A DNA stretch of 64,000 nt from Brucella pseudogrignonensis (lineage in GTDB: Bacteria; Pseudomonadota; Alphaproteobacteria; Rhizobiales; Rhizobiaceae), in assembly GCF_002252525.1 (NCBI RefSeq), contig NZ_NNRM01000044.1, positions 186,001 through 250,000 of the forward strand, given 5' to 3'. The translations under genes and the position numbers were made by a program. Of this stretch, positions 17,956 through 27,060 are shown one piece after another; positions within the stretch are counted from its first letter, which is position 1, and every line of letters starts with the position of its first letter. The notes below the pieces were generated by a model that saw only the letters and a list, made by a program, of their open reading frames with translations, ran no database searches and had not been told where the DNA came from.

Positions 17956-19919
17956 AAGAAGTCCATTGCAAAGAGCCGCGCTTCAGGCGGCGTCGATGAA
18001 AGTTTGAGCCGCAACGCAGGATGATCAAGCGTGATCTGCGAGGGCGCCGTTGTTGTCGTGACGATATACTGGAATGGGGGCGGACTTCCCTTTTTCTCCA
18101 AACTAAGAGCGAAATCAAAAAGATTGGCGTAGATTCCGGCGTCTAGGTCTGCTTCGCGTGGGCTGTCGTGGATAAGAAAGGACGGCATGTCGGCCTTACC
18201 ATTCACAGACAGGATCATTGCGGCGAGATCGAAGGCTACGATTTTGAACGACTCGACAGCGGCCGTTGATAGTCCCGCGCCACGTTGCAGCAAAATTTCT
18301 GGATGAAGGCCGTTGCCATCGAGCTTCATTTTACCAAAACAGCCTTTAGGCATCAGTGTGGCGACGAGTTGCCCAAAAAGCCCCGCTAGATCACCGATTG
18401 CTGCCGCGGCACGCTCTCGCTCAAGCGCCGTCTTCTGCCGCGCCCCTTCTAGTTTTTTGTCGATGAGAGCTAGGCGTTGAGCTATCCCAACACGATCCTT
18501 CAACTGAAGGTCAAACCAAGTTGTCTCTCTTACGAGTTCGCTCGCTCGGTTGACTGCCATATTAGTCGCCGACATCTGCTGTTCGAGCTGAGCAAATGAA
18601 CCATCGATCTGAGCGATCTCTCGGTCTAGTCGAAGAATCTCTCGGTCTAGTTTGTCGATTTCTGCTGGCAAAGCGAGCTGCTGGCGCTCTAGCTCCTTTA
18701 TCTGTTGCTCGGCCAGCGCAATCCTTGACCGCACTTCGTCGAGGTTGCAACGTTCCAATGAGATGCCGCATCCATTGGCCGTCACTTCATCTATGTCGAC
18801 GTGACAAATTGCACAGCGGACAATGACGCCTGTTTCCAGCCTCGCCTGCTCGGTTCCCTGTTCAGCGCGGGCGGCAGCAACCTGACTCGGAAGGCTATGC
18901 AATAGGGCTTTCTTCTCAGCTCTCGCGTCACTGCTCTTGTTCCGTTCGGATTGCAAAATTTGGCGTTTCTCGCGCAGCCCGTCGCCTGGTCTCTGACCTT
19001 TTGCGTGCTCAGCACCAACGGCCTTTGCCAGCACTTCATTCGCCTTGTCGATGAGTTCCTTGCGGACCAATTCCTCGGTCGGATCACGCTCCTTCGGGAA
19101 AGAAAGCCTTTCACAAAGCTCAGAAAACCGTTGGTTTTGAAACCAGTCGAGATGACCAAGCTTCTCGCGCAGTTTGTCCCGCTCACGCGTGAGAACTCTG
19201 GCCTCGGCGGTGGCCTGGATTTCGTCAGCGGAGAGCGCGCGGATAGCAAGGCGCACCACAGTCAGCTTTGTTTCAAGAGAGAGCTCCTGTGCAGGTGATC
19301 CTGAGCCGGATCGCTTGGACCGCCAATCAAACACGTCATCCAGCCGACACTCTTGATCGCGGGTGAGCCATGCGAGCAAGACGTCCCAAACTTGTTCTGC
19401 CTTCAAGTTTTCAGGAACCTGATCTCGGTAGCGGGTACAAAAGCTCTCCGAAATCATGGGGGCAATCGTCGGAGGTACGGTGGCCACCAGAAGCTCGTCA
19501 AAAGTTTCCTCAATGCGCTCCGCGCGGGAGGCGCGTGACGGTAGGTTCATGCCGAAAGGACGGGTAATCACCCAGCATTCGTCATCTATGATTATCTCCG
19601 CCCCAACAAAACCATTGGGCAGCTTCTGCTGCATGAGTGGTCGCTGTTCTTCGTGGGAGAAGTGCCGCTCACCCAGGCAGTATCGGATCAGACGGCAGAA
19701 TGTTGTTTTGCCACTGCCGTGAGGTGTGGCGCCAGTCCCGTTCGTCGAGAGATCCGGCGACCAGACAATATTGACGCCGCGCCGAAGCGGAATGTCACGC
19801 AGCAAGGTCTGAGGGTCCTGCCAGAGCGCTATGCGTCGAACCCACAGCCTTGGTCCTTGCTGACCTTCCGGCAAGGTGAGCTCAATTTCGGCCGGCTGAA
19901 ACAGATCAGGCTGCAACAC
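17952..19919 (-). CDS. SMC/Rad50-like ATPase with coiled coil and hook-like CxxC
   Basis: A 655-residue ATPase. An N-terminal Walker A (HGSGKTTFC, about residue 68) is followed by a long charged coiled-coil region interrupted near residue 369 by CAIC, placed like the zinc hook of Rad50. The second coiled coil leads to a C-terminal ATPase half with FLIHDSPREADLD (about residue 583), the Walker B-like segment seen in DUF2326-type proteins. Such proteins sense or tether DNA in several defence systems. It overlaps the methylase gene by 14 bases and the HNH gene by 4. A pairing of hook ATPase and nuclease, as in Mre11-Rad50, is an inference from order. Confidence 0.7.
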   Translation of the reverse strand: MLQPDLFQPAEIELTLPEGQQGPRLWVRRIALWQDPQTLLRDIPLRRGVNIVWSPDLSTNGTGATPHGSGKTTFCRLIRYCLGERHFSHEEQRPLMQQKLPNGFVGAEIIIDDECWVITRPFGMNLPSRASRAERIEETFDELLVATVPPTIAPMISESFCTRYRDQVPENLKAEQVWDVLLAWLTRDQECRLDDVFDWRSKRSGSGSPAQELSLETKLTVVRLAIRALSADEIQATAEARVLTRERDKLREKLGHLDWFQNQRFSELCERLSFPKERDPTEELVRKELIDKANEVLAKAVGAEHAKGQRPGDGLREKRQILQSERNKSSDARAEKKALLHSLPSQVAAARAEQGTEQARLETGVIVRCAICHVDIDEVTANGCGISLERCNLDEVRSRIALAEQQIKELERQQLALPAEIDKLDREILRLDREIAQIDGSFAQLEQQMSATNMAVNRASELVRETTWFDLQLKDRVGIAQRLALIDKKLEGARQKTALERERAAAAIGDLAGLFGQLVATLMPKGCFGKMKLDGNGLHPEILLQRGAGLSTAAVESFKIVAFDLAAMILSVNGKADMPSFLIHDSPREADLDAGIYANLFDFALSLEKKGSPPPFQYIVTTTTAPSQITLDHPALRLKLSSTPPEARLFAMDFL

Positions 19920-22900
19920 GGCCCTCCCGGATGAATGGTAGGATAACCGCAGGAACCCGCGCCAATCCCTGATCGAGACTTATGCCTTTGAGCCGAGACC
20001 AAGCGAAAAGTGCGCGACCGACAGCAGGATCATTTGCATTCAAGGTTGATCGATCGAGCCTCTTGCCTGCGCCCCAGAGGGTACCGTCGCTGGAAACATC
20101 AAGCACGGCCGATGAAACGAGGGCATTGAATGCTGTACCCCATGCAACATTTGTTGGCGGAACGAGCTGGGTCACTTTGCTCGGGTGTGCCACGAGACGT
20201 TGCCACTCGCGACGATCTTCTTCAGACAGAAAGCCATCAAGGAGAGCAGGCTGCAGGCAGGCCAGCGCGGCCAGCCGGACGCGACGCACGTCGGAAGGTT
20301 CCGGCAGAATACCCACTAGAGCGCGAAGCTGGGTGCGCACCCTGTCGTGTTCGTTATTAGCTTGCGACCAAGCCCAAACTGCATCCGGTAATTGTCCGAG
20401 CGACGGAAGCTCGATCGGATGCGCAGCAGCAAATATTGCTTCGGCCGTACCAAGAGTGGCACTTCCGTCTCGCTCTAGCCGATCCCATGCTTCCTCGATC
20501 AACCGCTGGGTTCGGAACTCCTTGAACTCGCGGAGTTCAGCGTTTCGAAGTGCTTTGAAGGTTTCCACTCCACAGTCCAGACCAAGGATGTTGTCGGGAT
20601 CGAGGATGTAGAGCATTTCCTGCTTCGACTGGCCGAATACGTCGCGAGCAACAAGAACGTCGATCTCAGCGGCAACGACCGCACGCTGTTCGGGGTCTTC
20701 GACGATTGCATCGGGTGCTTCTAGGATGCCTGCCTTCACCGCCTGTGCCCTGAACTCCTCCATCTCGTCGCCTACGGCACAGAGCGAACAGACGCGGCTC
20801 GCAATGGCAGCGGCTGACGGGGTACGCGCGAAGTCGCGCGGAAAGGGCAGGCTGTCCATGATCGTGTAGGACATCTTTAGTGCAACCTTCTTTCTTACCA
20901 AGAAGTCCATCACGATCGAGTTGGCGACCCCAAGCCAAAGCAAGTGGTCGCGTGGATCAGCAGACAAGATGATCGTTGGCACCTTGTCCCCGCAGATCAC
21001 CCCCGGCGGGATGAGCGCTGCGGTAAGCGCTCGTTGGTTCGTCGGGCTGGCGACGTCGCCGAACCCGATACGATAGCGATAAACCCGGCCCCCTAGCTTT
21101 TCTGGGATCCGATCTTCGACGATGCGCCATTGCGGCTGAATACGCTTTTCTGCCAACCCAAAAGGGAAGTCGTGCCACTCTGCCGACCGTCCTCGGCCGG
21201 ATACATAGCCCTTGGCACGGTAGTCGTAGGCGTCAATCATCCGGCCTTCGAATACGGGAAGGCCCTCAGCCCCCTCCGTGAACAGCTCACGGTTATTGCC
21301 CATGTGAGCTTCGGCCATGTAGTGACGATGCGGCAAGTCTTCGATGTCCGCCCCGAACTTAGGATAAAGGGCATACATTCGGGCGCAGATGTCGATTTCT
21401 GACTGTGCGGCAAATTCCATCACCGCGATCGCCTCCGGCGAGAACTCTTCGACCACGGAAACCGGGATACGCAACCCACCGCCGGTCATAAACTCCTGCA
21501 ACTTCTGGCTGGAGTTGACGCGGAAGGCCGCATTGAACTGCTCGGTCCTGCCGCCCTTCCAGGCGACGTAGAGGCAGAACTTCATACGAGTATCGATCTT
21601 GTCGAACCAGATGCCCTTGGTGTTTTCGAACCCGGCGAGGTGCTCCAAACGAAAGGCCGTGAGCAGTTCCCGCCGGATTGCTGTCGCGTTCGCCCCGTTG
21701 TAAAGGCCCTCGGGCACGAACTGGGCGGCAACCCGGCCCCGTCGTGTTGCGGCAAGGGCGGTTTCGACGAACATGCGGTAGACGTTGAAATCCCCCTTGC
21801 CCAGATTGCCCTCGGCAAACAGGCGGTATCTACCACTCGACTTGATGAAATGGACGGCCGCGTAGAGGTCCGAGCAGTGCTGCTCCCACTGTGCAGCAAG
21901 CACAGGATTGCTTAGCAGTCGGCCATAAGCTTCTTCCTGTTCTTCGGGAGACATGTGCCGGATGTTCGGCTCGTAGACCGAGAAGAACTCCTTGTAATCC
22001 GGGCTCATCGTGTCCCAGGGCGGATTGCCCAGAACAACATCGAACCCGCCCTGCTCGATTATGTCGGGAAACTCCAGCGGCCAGTGAAAGGCGCGGGCGC
22101 GGCGCGCGGCCTTGGGCGCGTCCATCATCGCCTGCCGGATCTTGCCCTGATTGAGGGCCATCCACAGTTCCTCAGTCGTCGGCACGGTGCGGCTTGATGC
22201 CCCTGCCGGCGCGCTGCCCATCTTAGGCAGCAGGAAGGCCGCGACATAAAGGTCTGCCGCCGCCTTGGCGCGGACAAAGGTCTGCTCCTTGCGCAGTTCC
22301 TTGAACCGCTTGGCCTTGGCGCCAATTTGTTCCACCGTATCCTCGGGCAGATCGCGGAAGCCTGAAAAATCCAACGCCAGCGGTTTCATCGCGGGCATTG
22401 ACGCTTGGCCAGTGCCGAAGTCGAACCCGCCTTGGCCAAGTGTCGCGGCTCGATTGGCCTGCAGATAGTAGCGCGCCGTATCCTTGTTGTCGCCCGTCAA
22501 CGGCTTGTAGGCAGCATCGGGGATGCCGTCCTGCAGCACCTTCAGGTCGAACACCCCAAGCAGCGCGTCGCCGCAGCGGATCTGCGCGTCAAAGAAGCCG
22601 AGGGGAAGGCCGGGGTCCACCGTCTCAATCCAGAGCGCTACCTTGGTCAGCTCCACCGCCATTGGATTGCGGTCCACCCCGTGGATACAGCAGCGCGCGA
22701 CATCGCGCAGCGCATGGCGGAAATCCGCGAGCGAGGGCGTGCCCTCGGCCCGGATGCGCGCGAGCCGCGTGGCGATGCGGCGGGCGGCGGCCAGCAGGAA
22801 GTGGCCCGATCCGCAGGCGGGGTCGATGACTGACAGTTTCAGTAGCGCCTTAGCGGGATCGCCCGCCTCGGCCTCGGTCTTGTCGAGGACGGGATCGAGA

Positions 22901-24285
22901 GCGGTGTCGAGCAGCGCCTGAACCAGGCTGTCGGGTGTGTAATAAGAGCCGGTGGTCTTGCGCTGGTTGCCCTTCTGCTCGGCCGCCTCGGAGGCGAAGA
23001 CAAGCGTCTTGCCATCGTCGCCGAATTGCGGCTGCAGCTCGAGAAGGGATTCGTAGACGGAGCCCAATTCCTCGGTCTCCATCGCGCGCCAGTTGACCGG
23101 CACCATGCCGTTCTTGTCCGCGAGCCAAGAGAGGCGGTAGAGCGCCTCCATGAAGGCGCGGTTGCGCAGCGTGGCGGTTTCGAGGTGTGGTAGTCTGTCT
23201 TCCGCGAAGAGCCCGCCGAGAGCGGGCAGCGCGAGGGCCGGCTGGCCATGCGTGAGGGCGTGGAAGACGACCTTCACGCCCTCGTAGCGGTCATGGTGCT
23301 TGTCCCAGGTGGCGGCACGGTAGCATTGCTTGCGTAGCGACTGTAGTGAGTAACCTTCGGCGTAAAGGGTTCGCGCCTCCGGTTTTGCCTTGTCCGGATG
23401 AAGCAGGTTCCGGTCTTCGGCCACCATGAGGAAGATTAGGCGGTAAACAAGACGCAGGAGCTCGTTGAACCACGCAGTGAGGTTCACTTCGCCGGATTGC
23501 AATTTTGCCGCAAGATCTGGGTTGGCTTCGAGGAAGCCGGAGCCGAGAAGCTTGAGAGCATCCTTAACCTGGTATGCCAGGCGATCACGCGCAGCTTCAC
23601 CTTCCTTGGAGCCGGCGTCGCGCCAACGTTCAAGGGGGCAATCGGTGGCGGGGGTCTCTGCTGCGCCAAAGCGGGAGCGGTGGATCAAGAGCCAGAGCAC
23701 AGCGAAGGAGGCAATGTCCTCGTTCGTAAACATCTGGGCGAGATCCGCCTCGATGTATGCGGGTCTGGTCAGCGAGGCATTATCACGCATCAAGCGCAAC
23801 TGCATGCCGTTGGTCACGATGCCCCACAGGGCATCGTCACTGTCGTTCAGGTAGTCCTGGAGCGCGAAGGCCGGGGAGCGCGACCGATCTGTCGAGAGCG
23901 TCGGACTGCGGCGATCGATCTGCTCTTGAGGAGGGACAACCACCATGGGCACACGGCCAGACGCCGACAAAGCAATAGGCGCCAACGCGGCCGTCAGGTC
24001 GTCGTAGCCGAAGGTTTCCTTGAAGAGACCAGAGATGAAGCGAGTTGTCGTTGCCGCCGATGGATGCTCTATCTTCGCGAAGGCGTCAAAATGTGATTGC
24101 CCAACACGGAAGGCTGTTGCGATTTCCTCGCGGATCTGCAGCCCCTTTCGAACGGCATAATCTTCGGGCGTCTGCTCTGGCGCCTGACGTTGATCGATCT
24201 TGGCGATCATTGCAGGAGCGATCAGGTTGCCTTCGAGGCTCAGCGATGGCCAAGCCGACATATCAGTGATGGTCTTGCGAGCCAT
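19906..24285 (-). CDS. Large Eco57I-type N6-adenine DNA methyltransferase
   Basis: A 1459-residue protein with an N6-adenine methylase core of the Eco57I/type IIG kind. It has GSYYTPDSLV, the SAM motif I DPACGSGHF (about residue 487) and the catalytic NPPW in VVLGNPPWDTMSP (about residue 752). Long N- and C-terminal regions (specificity or scaffold) have no recognised motif, and I see no PD-(D/E)xK motif in the N-terminus. It corresponds in size and type to DrmMI of class 1 DISARM. It starts 2 bases after the SNF2 helicase stop. It probably marks host DNA as self; this role is inferred from its family and neighbours. Confidence 0.8.
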   Translation of the reverse strand: MARKTITDMSAWPSLSLEGNLIAPAMIAKIDQRQAPEQTPEDYAVRKGLQIREEIATAFRVGQSHFDAFAKIEHPSAATTTRFISGLFKETFGYDDLTAALAPIALSASGRVPMVVVPPQEQIDRRSPTLSTDRSRSPAFALQDYLNDSDDALWGIVTNGMQLRLMRDNASLTRPAYIEADLAQMFTNEDIASFAVLWLLIHRSRFGAAETPATDCPLERWRDAGSKEGEAARDRLAYQVKDALKLLGSGFLEANPDLAAKLQSGEVNLTAWFNELLRLVYRLIFLMVAEDRNLLHPDKAKPEARTLYAEGYSLQSLRKQCYRAATWDKHHDRYEGVKVVFHALTHGQPALALPALGGLFAEDRLPHLETATLRNRAFMEALYRLSWLADKNGMVPVNWRAMETEELGSVYESLLELQPQFGDDGKTLVFASEAAEQKGNQRKTTGSYYTPDSLVQALLDTALDPVLDKTEAEAGDPAKALLKLSVIDPACGSGHFLLAAARRIATRLARIRAEGTPSLADFRHALRDVARCCIHGVDRNPMAVELTKVALWIETVDPGLPLGFFDAQIRCGDALLGVFDLKVLQDGIPDAAYKPLTGDNKDTARYYLQANRAATLGQGGFDFGTGQASMPAMKPLALDFSGFRDLPEDTVEQIGAKAKRFKELRKEQTFVRAKAAADLYVAAFLLPKMGSAPAGASSRTVPTTEELWMALNQGKIRQAMMDAPKAARRARAFHWPLEFPDIIEQGGFDVVLGNPPWDTMSPDYKEFFSVYEPNIRHMSPEEQEEAYGRLLSNPVLAAQWEQHCSDLYAAVHFIKSSGRYRLFAEGNLGKGDFNVYRMFVETALAATRRGRVAAQFVPEGLYNGANATAIRRELLTAFRLEHLAGFENTKGIWFDKIDTRMKFCLYVAWKGGRTEQFNAAFRVNSSQKLQEFMTGGGLRIPVSVVEEFSPEAIAVMEFAAQSEIDICARMYALYPKFGADIEDLPHRHYMAEAHMGNNRELFTEGAEGLPVFEGRMIDAYDYRAKGYVSGRGRSAEWHDFPFGLAEKRIQPQWRIVEDRIPEKLGGRVYRYRIGFGDVASPTNQRALTAALIPPGVICGDKVPTIILSADPRDHLLWLGVANSIVMDFLVRKKVALKMSYTIMDSLPFPRDFARTPSAAAIASRVCSLCAVGDEMEEFRAQAVKAGILEAPDAIVEDPEQRAVVAAEIDVLVARDVFGQSKQEMLYILDPDNILGLDCGVETFKALRNAELREFKEFRTQRLIEEAWDRLERDGSATLGTAEAIFAAAHPIELPSLGQLPDAVWAWSQANNEHDRVRTQLRALVGILPEPSDVRRVRLAALACLQPALLDGFLSEEDRREWQRLVAHPSKVTQLVPPTNVAWGTAFNALVSSAVLDVSSDGTLWGAGKRLDRSTLNANDPAVGRALFAWSRLKGISLDQGLARVPAVILPFIREGRVAA

Positions 24286-24287
24286 GA

Positions 24288-27059
24288 TTACACCTCCCCC
24301 GGAACGAGCACGAAGAGGCCAATGACATCTGGGGGAATAACAGGTTCGACACTGATACGAGACGTCGAACCAGCGGCGGCGCGAAGACGTCCATGATCTT
24401 CAACCAATTCGCCCGCACGCTTTCGAACAAAGCCGGCAATCGGACCTGTGAGGAGATCCGGCAGAGCAGCCCGTGCCGAGTTTATCATGCGATCTCGAGC
24501 AACAGGCGCCAAGTCTGCGGTCGCGGGAGAGGCGAGTAATTCTCGCGCCTCGCTGCCGGAAGCGATGAGGGTGTTGATTTCGAGGGCAACAAGCGCCGCT
24601 TCTTCCGCCAGCAAAAGGCGCTCGCGCCTTGCATGAACCGTCAGTTTGTAACGGATGCGCAGAAGCGCAACCCGCGTCATCTGAGTTACCGCGGCACTCG
24701 GCCAGGCGCCGACACGACCTATGCCCAGGTCCGGGAGCGATTCACTGTCCAGTGAGGCCTCAAGAAGGCTTTCTGCCAAGGAAGATGTCAGCGGGTGCGT
24801 TCTAGTCAGGAGGGATGTCCCTGACGGCGCTGGCTCCTGCAGTGCAAGCTTGATGGATCCTGTGAGGCCACGTTGTTCCAACGTTTCCTTCAGACTGGGC
24901 TGAAGAGCATGGACATGTGCAAGCTGCAACGACTTCTTCTTTTCCAGTGGAACTCCGAACCGCGACATGGCGCGCTCGACAAATTCAAGCGTCTCATCCG
25001 GTGACCCAAGCAGGGATTTGACCTTCTCCCATTCGGGGGCGACCTCACTGGGCTTCATGGCATTTTGCGCAAAACGAGCACGTGACCGCTTTTCGTTTTC
25101 GCTTGCGTCTCGCCACCGGGTCTCCATCACCTGGATGCCGTTGGTTAGCTGCAGGTCGAGGGTGAGCTGTTGTTGGACTCCGCCACCGCGGCGAAGCATC
25201 ATCGCGGCCATCAACGCATCGGTGACCGGTCCCCGCTCATCTGGTAGAGGAACAGTGACTCCGGTCGCCTTTCGGATTTCCTCTGCTTTTCGGAGAATCA
25301 CGTCGAGCACGGCGCCGTCGATCGCGCTATCGGGCGAAAACATCATGATCGACCGCACGAGCTCGGCAGGTTGGCCAAAGCGATCCACACGGCCTTCACG
25401 CTGTTGATGGCGTGTCGGATTCCAAGAGAGATCATAGTGGATCACCGTGTCGAACAGTTGCTGAAGGTTAATACCCTCCGACAGGCAGTCGGTAGCAACG
25501 AGAATGCGCTGCTCATCAGTGTCAGAATTCACGGCCACCATTTGCGCAACGCGATCGCGGCGTTCGTCCGGTGTGAGCTCTCCCGTCACGGCTTGCACGT
25601 TCAGCTTCGGGAAGGTTTTGCGGAGCCCTTCCTTCACGTGTTCCGCCGTCGCGAGGTAGCGGCAGAAAACGACAGGGTTCGCGCCTTCCTTGATCAAAGG
25701 CTTGAGGGCCTTGATGAGGGCGTTCAGCTTGGGATCATCCGCTGAAAGAAGTGTGCTGGCCTTATCAAGCAGGCCTTGGAGCGCGGGATCGTTGGAGAAG
25801 ACGGTGTTTGGCTCGATGTCGACAGCGTCTTCGTCATCGCCATCCTCGTCATAGATCTGCGGCTCGAGGCGCTCATCTTCGTTGGACGCCCGATTTCGCA
25901 GCGCACTCATTGCCGCAGCAGGAGATGAGCCGACACACCGCATCAGTGCCAGCGTGCCCCAGAAGGCAAGACGACGATCCTTCTGCGTATCTCCCGCCCG
26001 AGAGACGACAGCGAAGCAATAATCGAGGACAGCCTCATGAAATGCTCGATGTTCGTCGTTCAGACGGTACGAGTATTCGGTGGTCTCGTGCTTCGGGAAG
26101 GCACGGTTTTCGTCCCACGCCCCCTCTATGAGATCGACGCGTCGCCGCTGAACGAATTGTCTGGCAAGGCGCTCCCGGTACTTTGGGTCATCAAAGTTCA
26201 CGGTACCGAACTCCTGGTCGATCAACGACAGGAGCCGGGCGAATGCCTCTTCATCTCCGGAATGCGGTGTTGCGGTCAACAGGACCAGCCGACGCTCCGG
26301 ATCGCGTGAAAGACCCTGCAGCAAGTCGAAGCGCTGCTGCCTCCCTTTATGCGTCCCCACGCAGGCATGGGCTTCATCTATGATCACGAAGTCTGGGCAC
26401 GCCCTGGCAAAACCATCGCGACGCTTTTCTGCCTTGATGTAGTCGAGACTGACGACTGTGAAGGGGTAAGCATCGAACAAGGTCTGCGCCAACGGCAGAT
26501 TTCGCTCCAGACGTACGGCCGTCCCGGAGGTGACGGCAACAGCGTCAATCCCGAACCTGTCCTTCAGCTCGATGATCCACTGATCAACGAGATGAGGTGG
26601 GCATAACACCGAAAAGGCGTCGACCTCACCACGATCCATGAGTTCGCGAAGAATCAGGCCCGCTTCGATCGTTTTGCCGATTCCGACGTCGTCAGCGATC
26701 AGTAGGCGCGGCACCTGTAGACGCAAAGCCATCAACAACGGAACGAGTTGGTAGCTGCGCGGCTCGAATGCGAGCTGCGCGGCCGAGCGAAACGGCCCCG
26801 CGCCGCGACGAAGGGTCAGCCGGAGCGAATCCGCAAGGAGTGCCGCCTTTGACTGAACAGTCGGGCGAGCATCGTCCGGCAGGTCAAAGCGAGCAGCTTC
26901 GACAGGCGTCAGTTCGAGATCCGGTGCGAGAACAACGATGTCGTTTTCGTTACCTGAGAGTGGGCGTAGAGCGAGGAGCCCCTCCCCAGGTGCCGGCAAA
27001 GCTACCCATTCCCGGCCGCGTGCTTTGATTAGGTCGCCAGGAGTAAAATTCAGTGTCAT
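24288..27059 (-). CDS. SNF2-family DNA helicase/translocase, DrmD-like
   Basis: A 923-residue SNF2/HepA-like ATPase. It has motif I DDVGIGKTIEAG near residue 120, motif II IIDEAHAC, motif III LLTATPHSG, and in the second RecA domain QREGRVDRFGQ (motif VI). After the helicase core there is a long region of unknown function. The ATG at 27059 lies one base after the upstream TGA and is preferred to the longer frame opening at 27131 inside the previous gene. Size and class resemble DrmD of DISARM. It would move along DNA, probably to find or process unmodified invading DNA. Confidence 0.82.
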   Translation of the reverse strand: MTLNFTPGDLIKARGREWVALPAPGEGLLALRPLSGNENDIVVLAPDLELTPVEAARFDLPDDARPTVQSKAALLADSLRLTLRRGAGPFRSAAQLAFEPRSYQLVPLLMALRLQVPRLLIADDVGIGKTIEAGLILRELMDRGEVDAFSVLCPPHLVDQWIIELKDRFGIDAVAVTSGTAVRLERNLPLAQTLFDAYPFTVVSLDYIKAEKRRDGFARACPDFVIIDEAHACVGTHKGRQQRFDLLQGLSRDPERRLVLLTATPHSGDEEAFARLLSLIDQEFGTVNFDDPKYRERLARQFVQRRRVDLIEGAWDENRAFPKHETTEYSYRLNDEHRAFHEAVLDYCFAVVSRAGDTQKDRRLAFWGTLALMRCVGSSPAAAMSALRNRASNEDERLEPQIYDEDGDDEDAVDIEPNTVFSNDPALQGLLDKASTLLSADDPKLNALIKALKPLIKEGANPVVFCRYLATAEHVKEGLRKTFPKLNVQAVTGELTPDERRDRVAQMVAVNSDTDEQRILVATDCLSEGINLQQLFDTVIHYDLSWNPTRHQQREGRVDRFGQPAELVRSIMMFSPDSAIDGAVLDVILRKAEEIRKATGVTVPLPDERGPVTDALMAAMMLRRGGGVQQQLTLDLQLTNGIQVMETRWRDASENEKRSRARFAQNAMKPSEVAPEWEKVKSLLGSPDETLEFVERAMSRFGVPLEKKKSLQLAHVHALQPSLKETLEQRGLTGSIKLALQEPAPSGTSLLTRTHPLTSSLAESLLEASLDSESLPDLGIGRVGAWPSAAVTQMTRVALLRIRYKLTVHARRERLLLAEEAALVALEINTLIASGSEARELLASPATADLAPVARDRMINSARAALPDLLTGPIAGFVRKRAGELVEDHGRLRAAAGSTSRISVEPVIPPDVIGLFVLVPGEV

Positions 27060-27060
27060 A

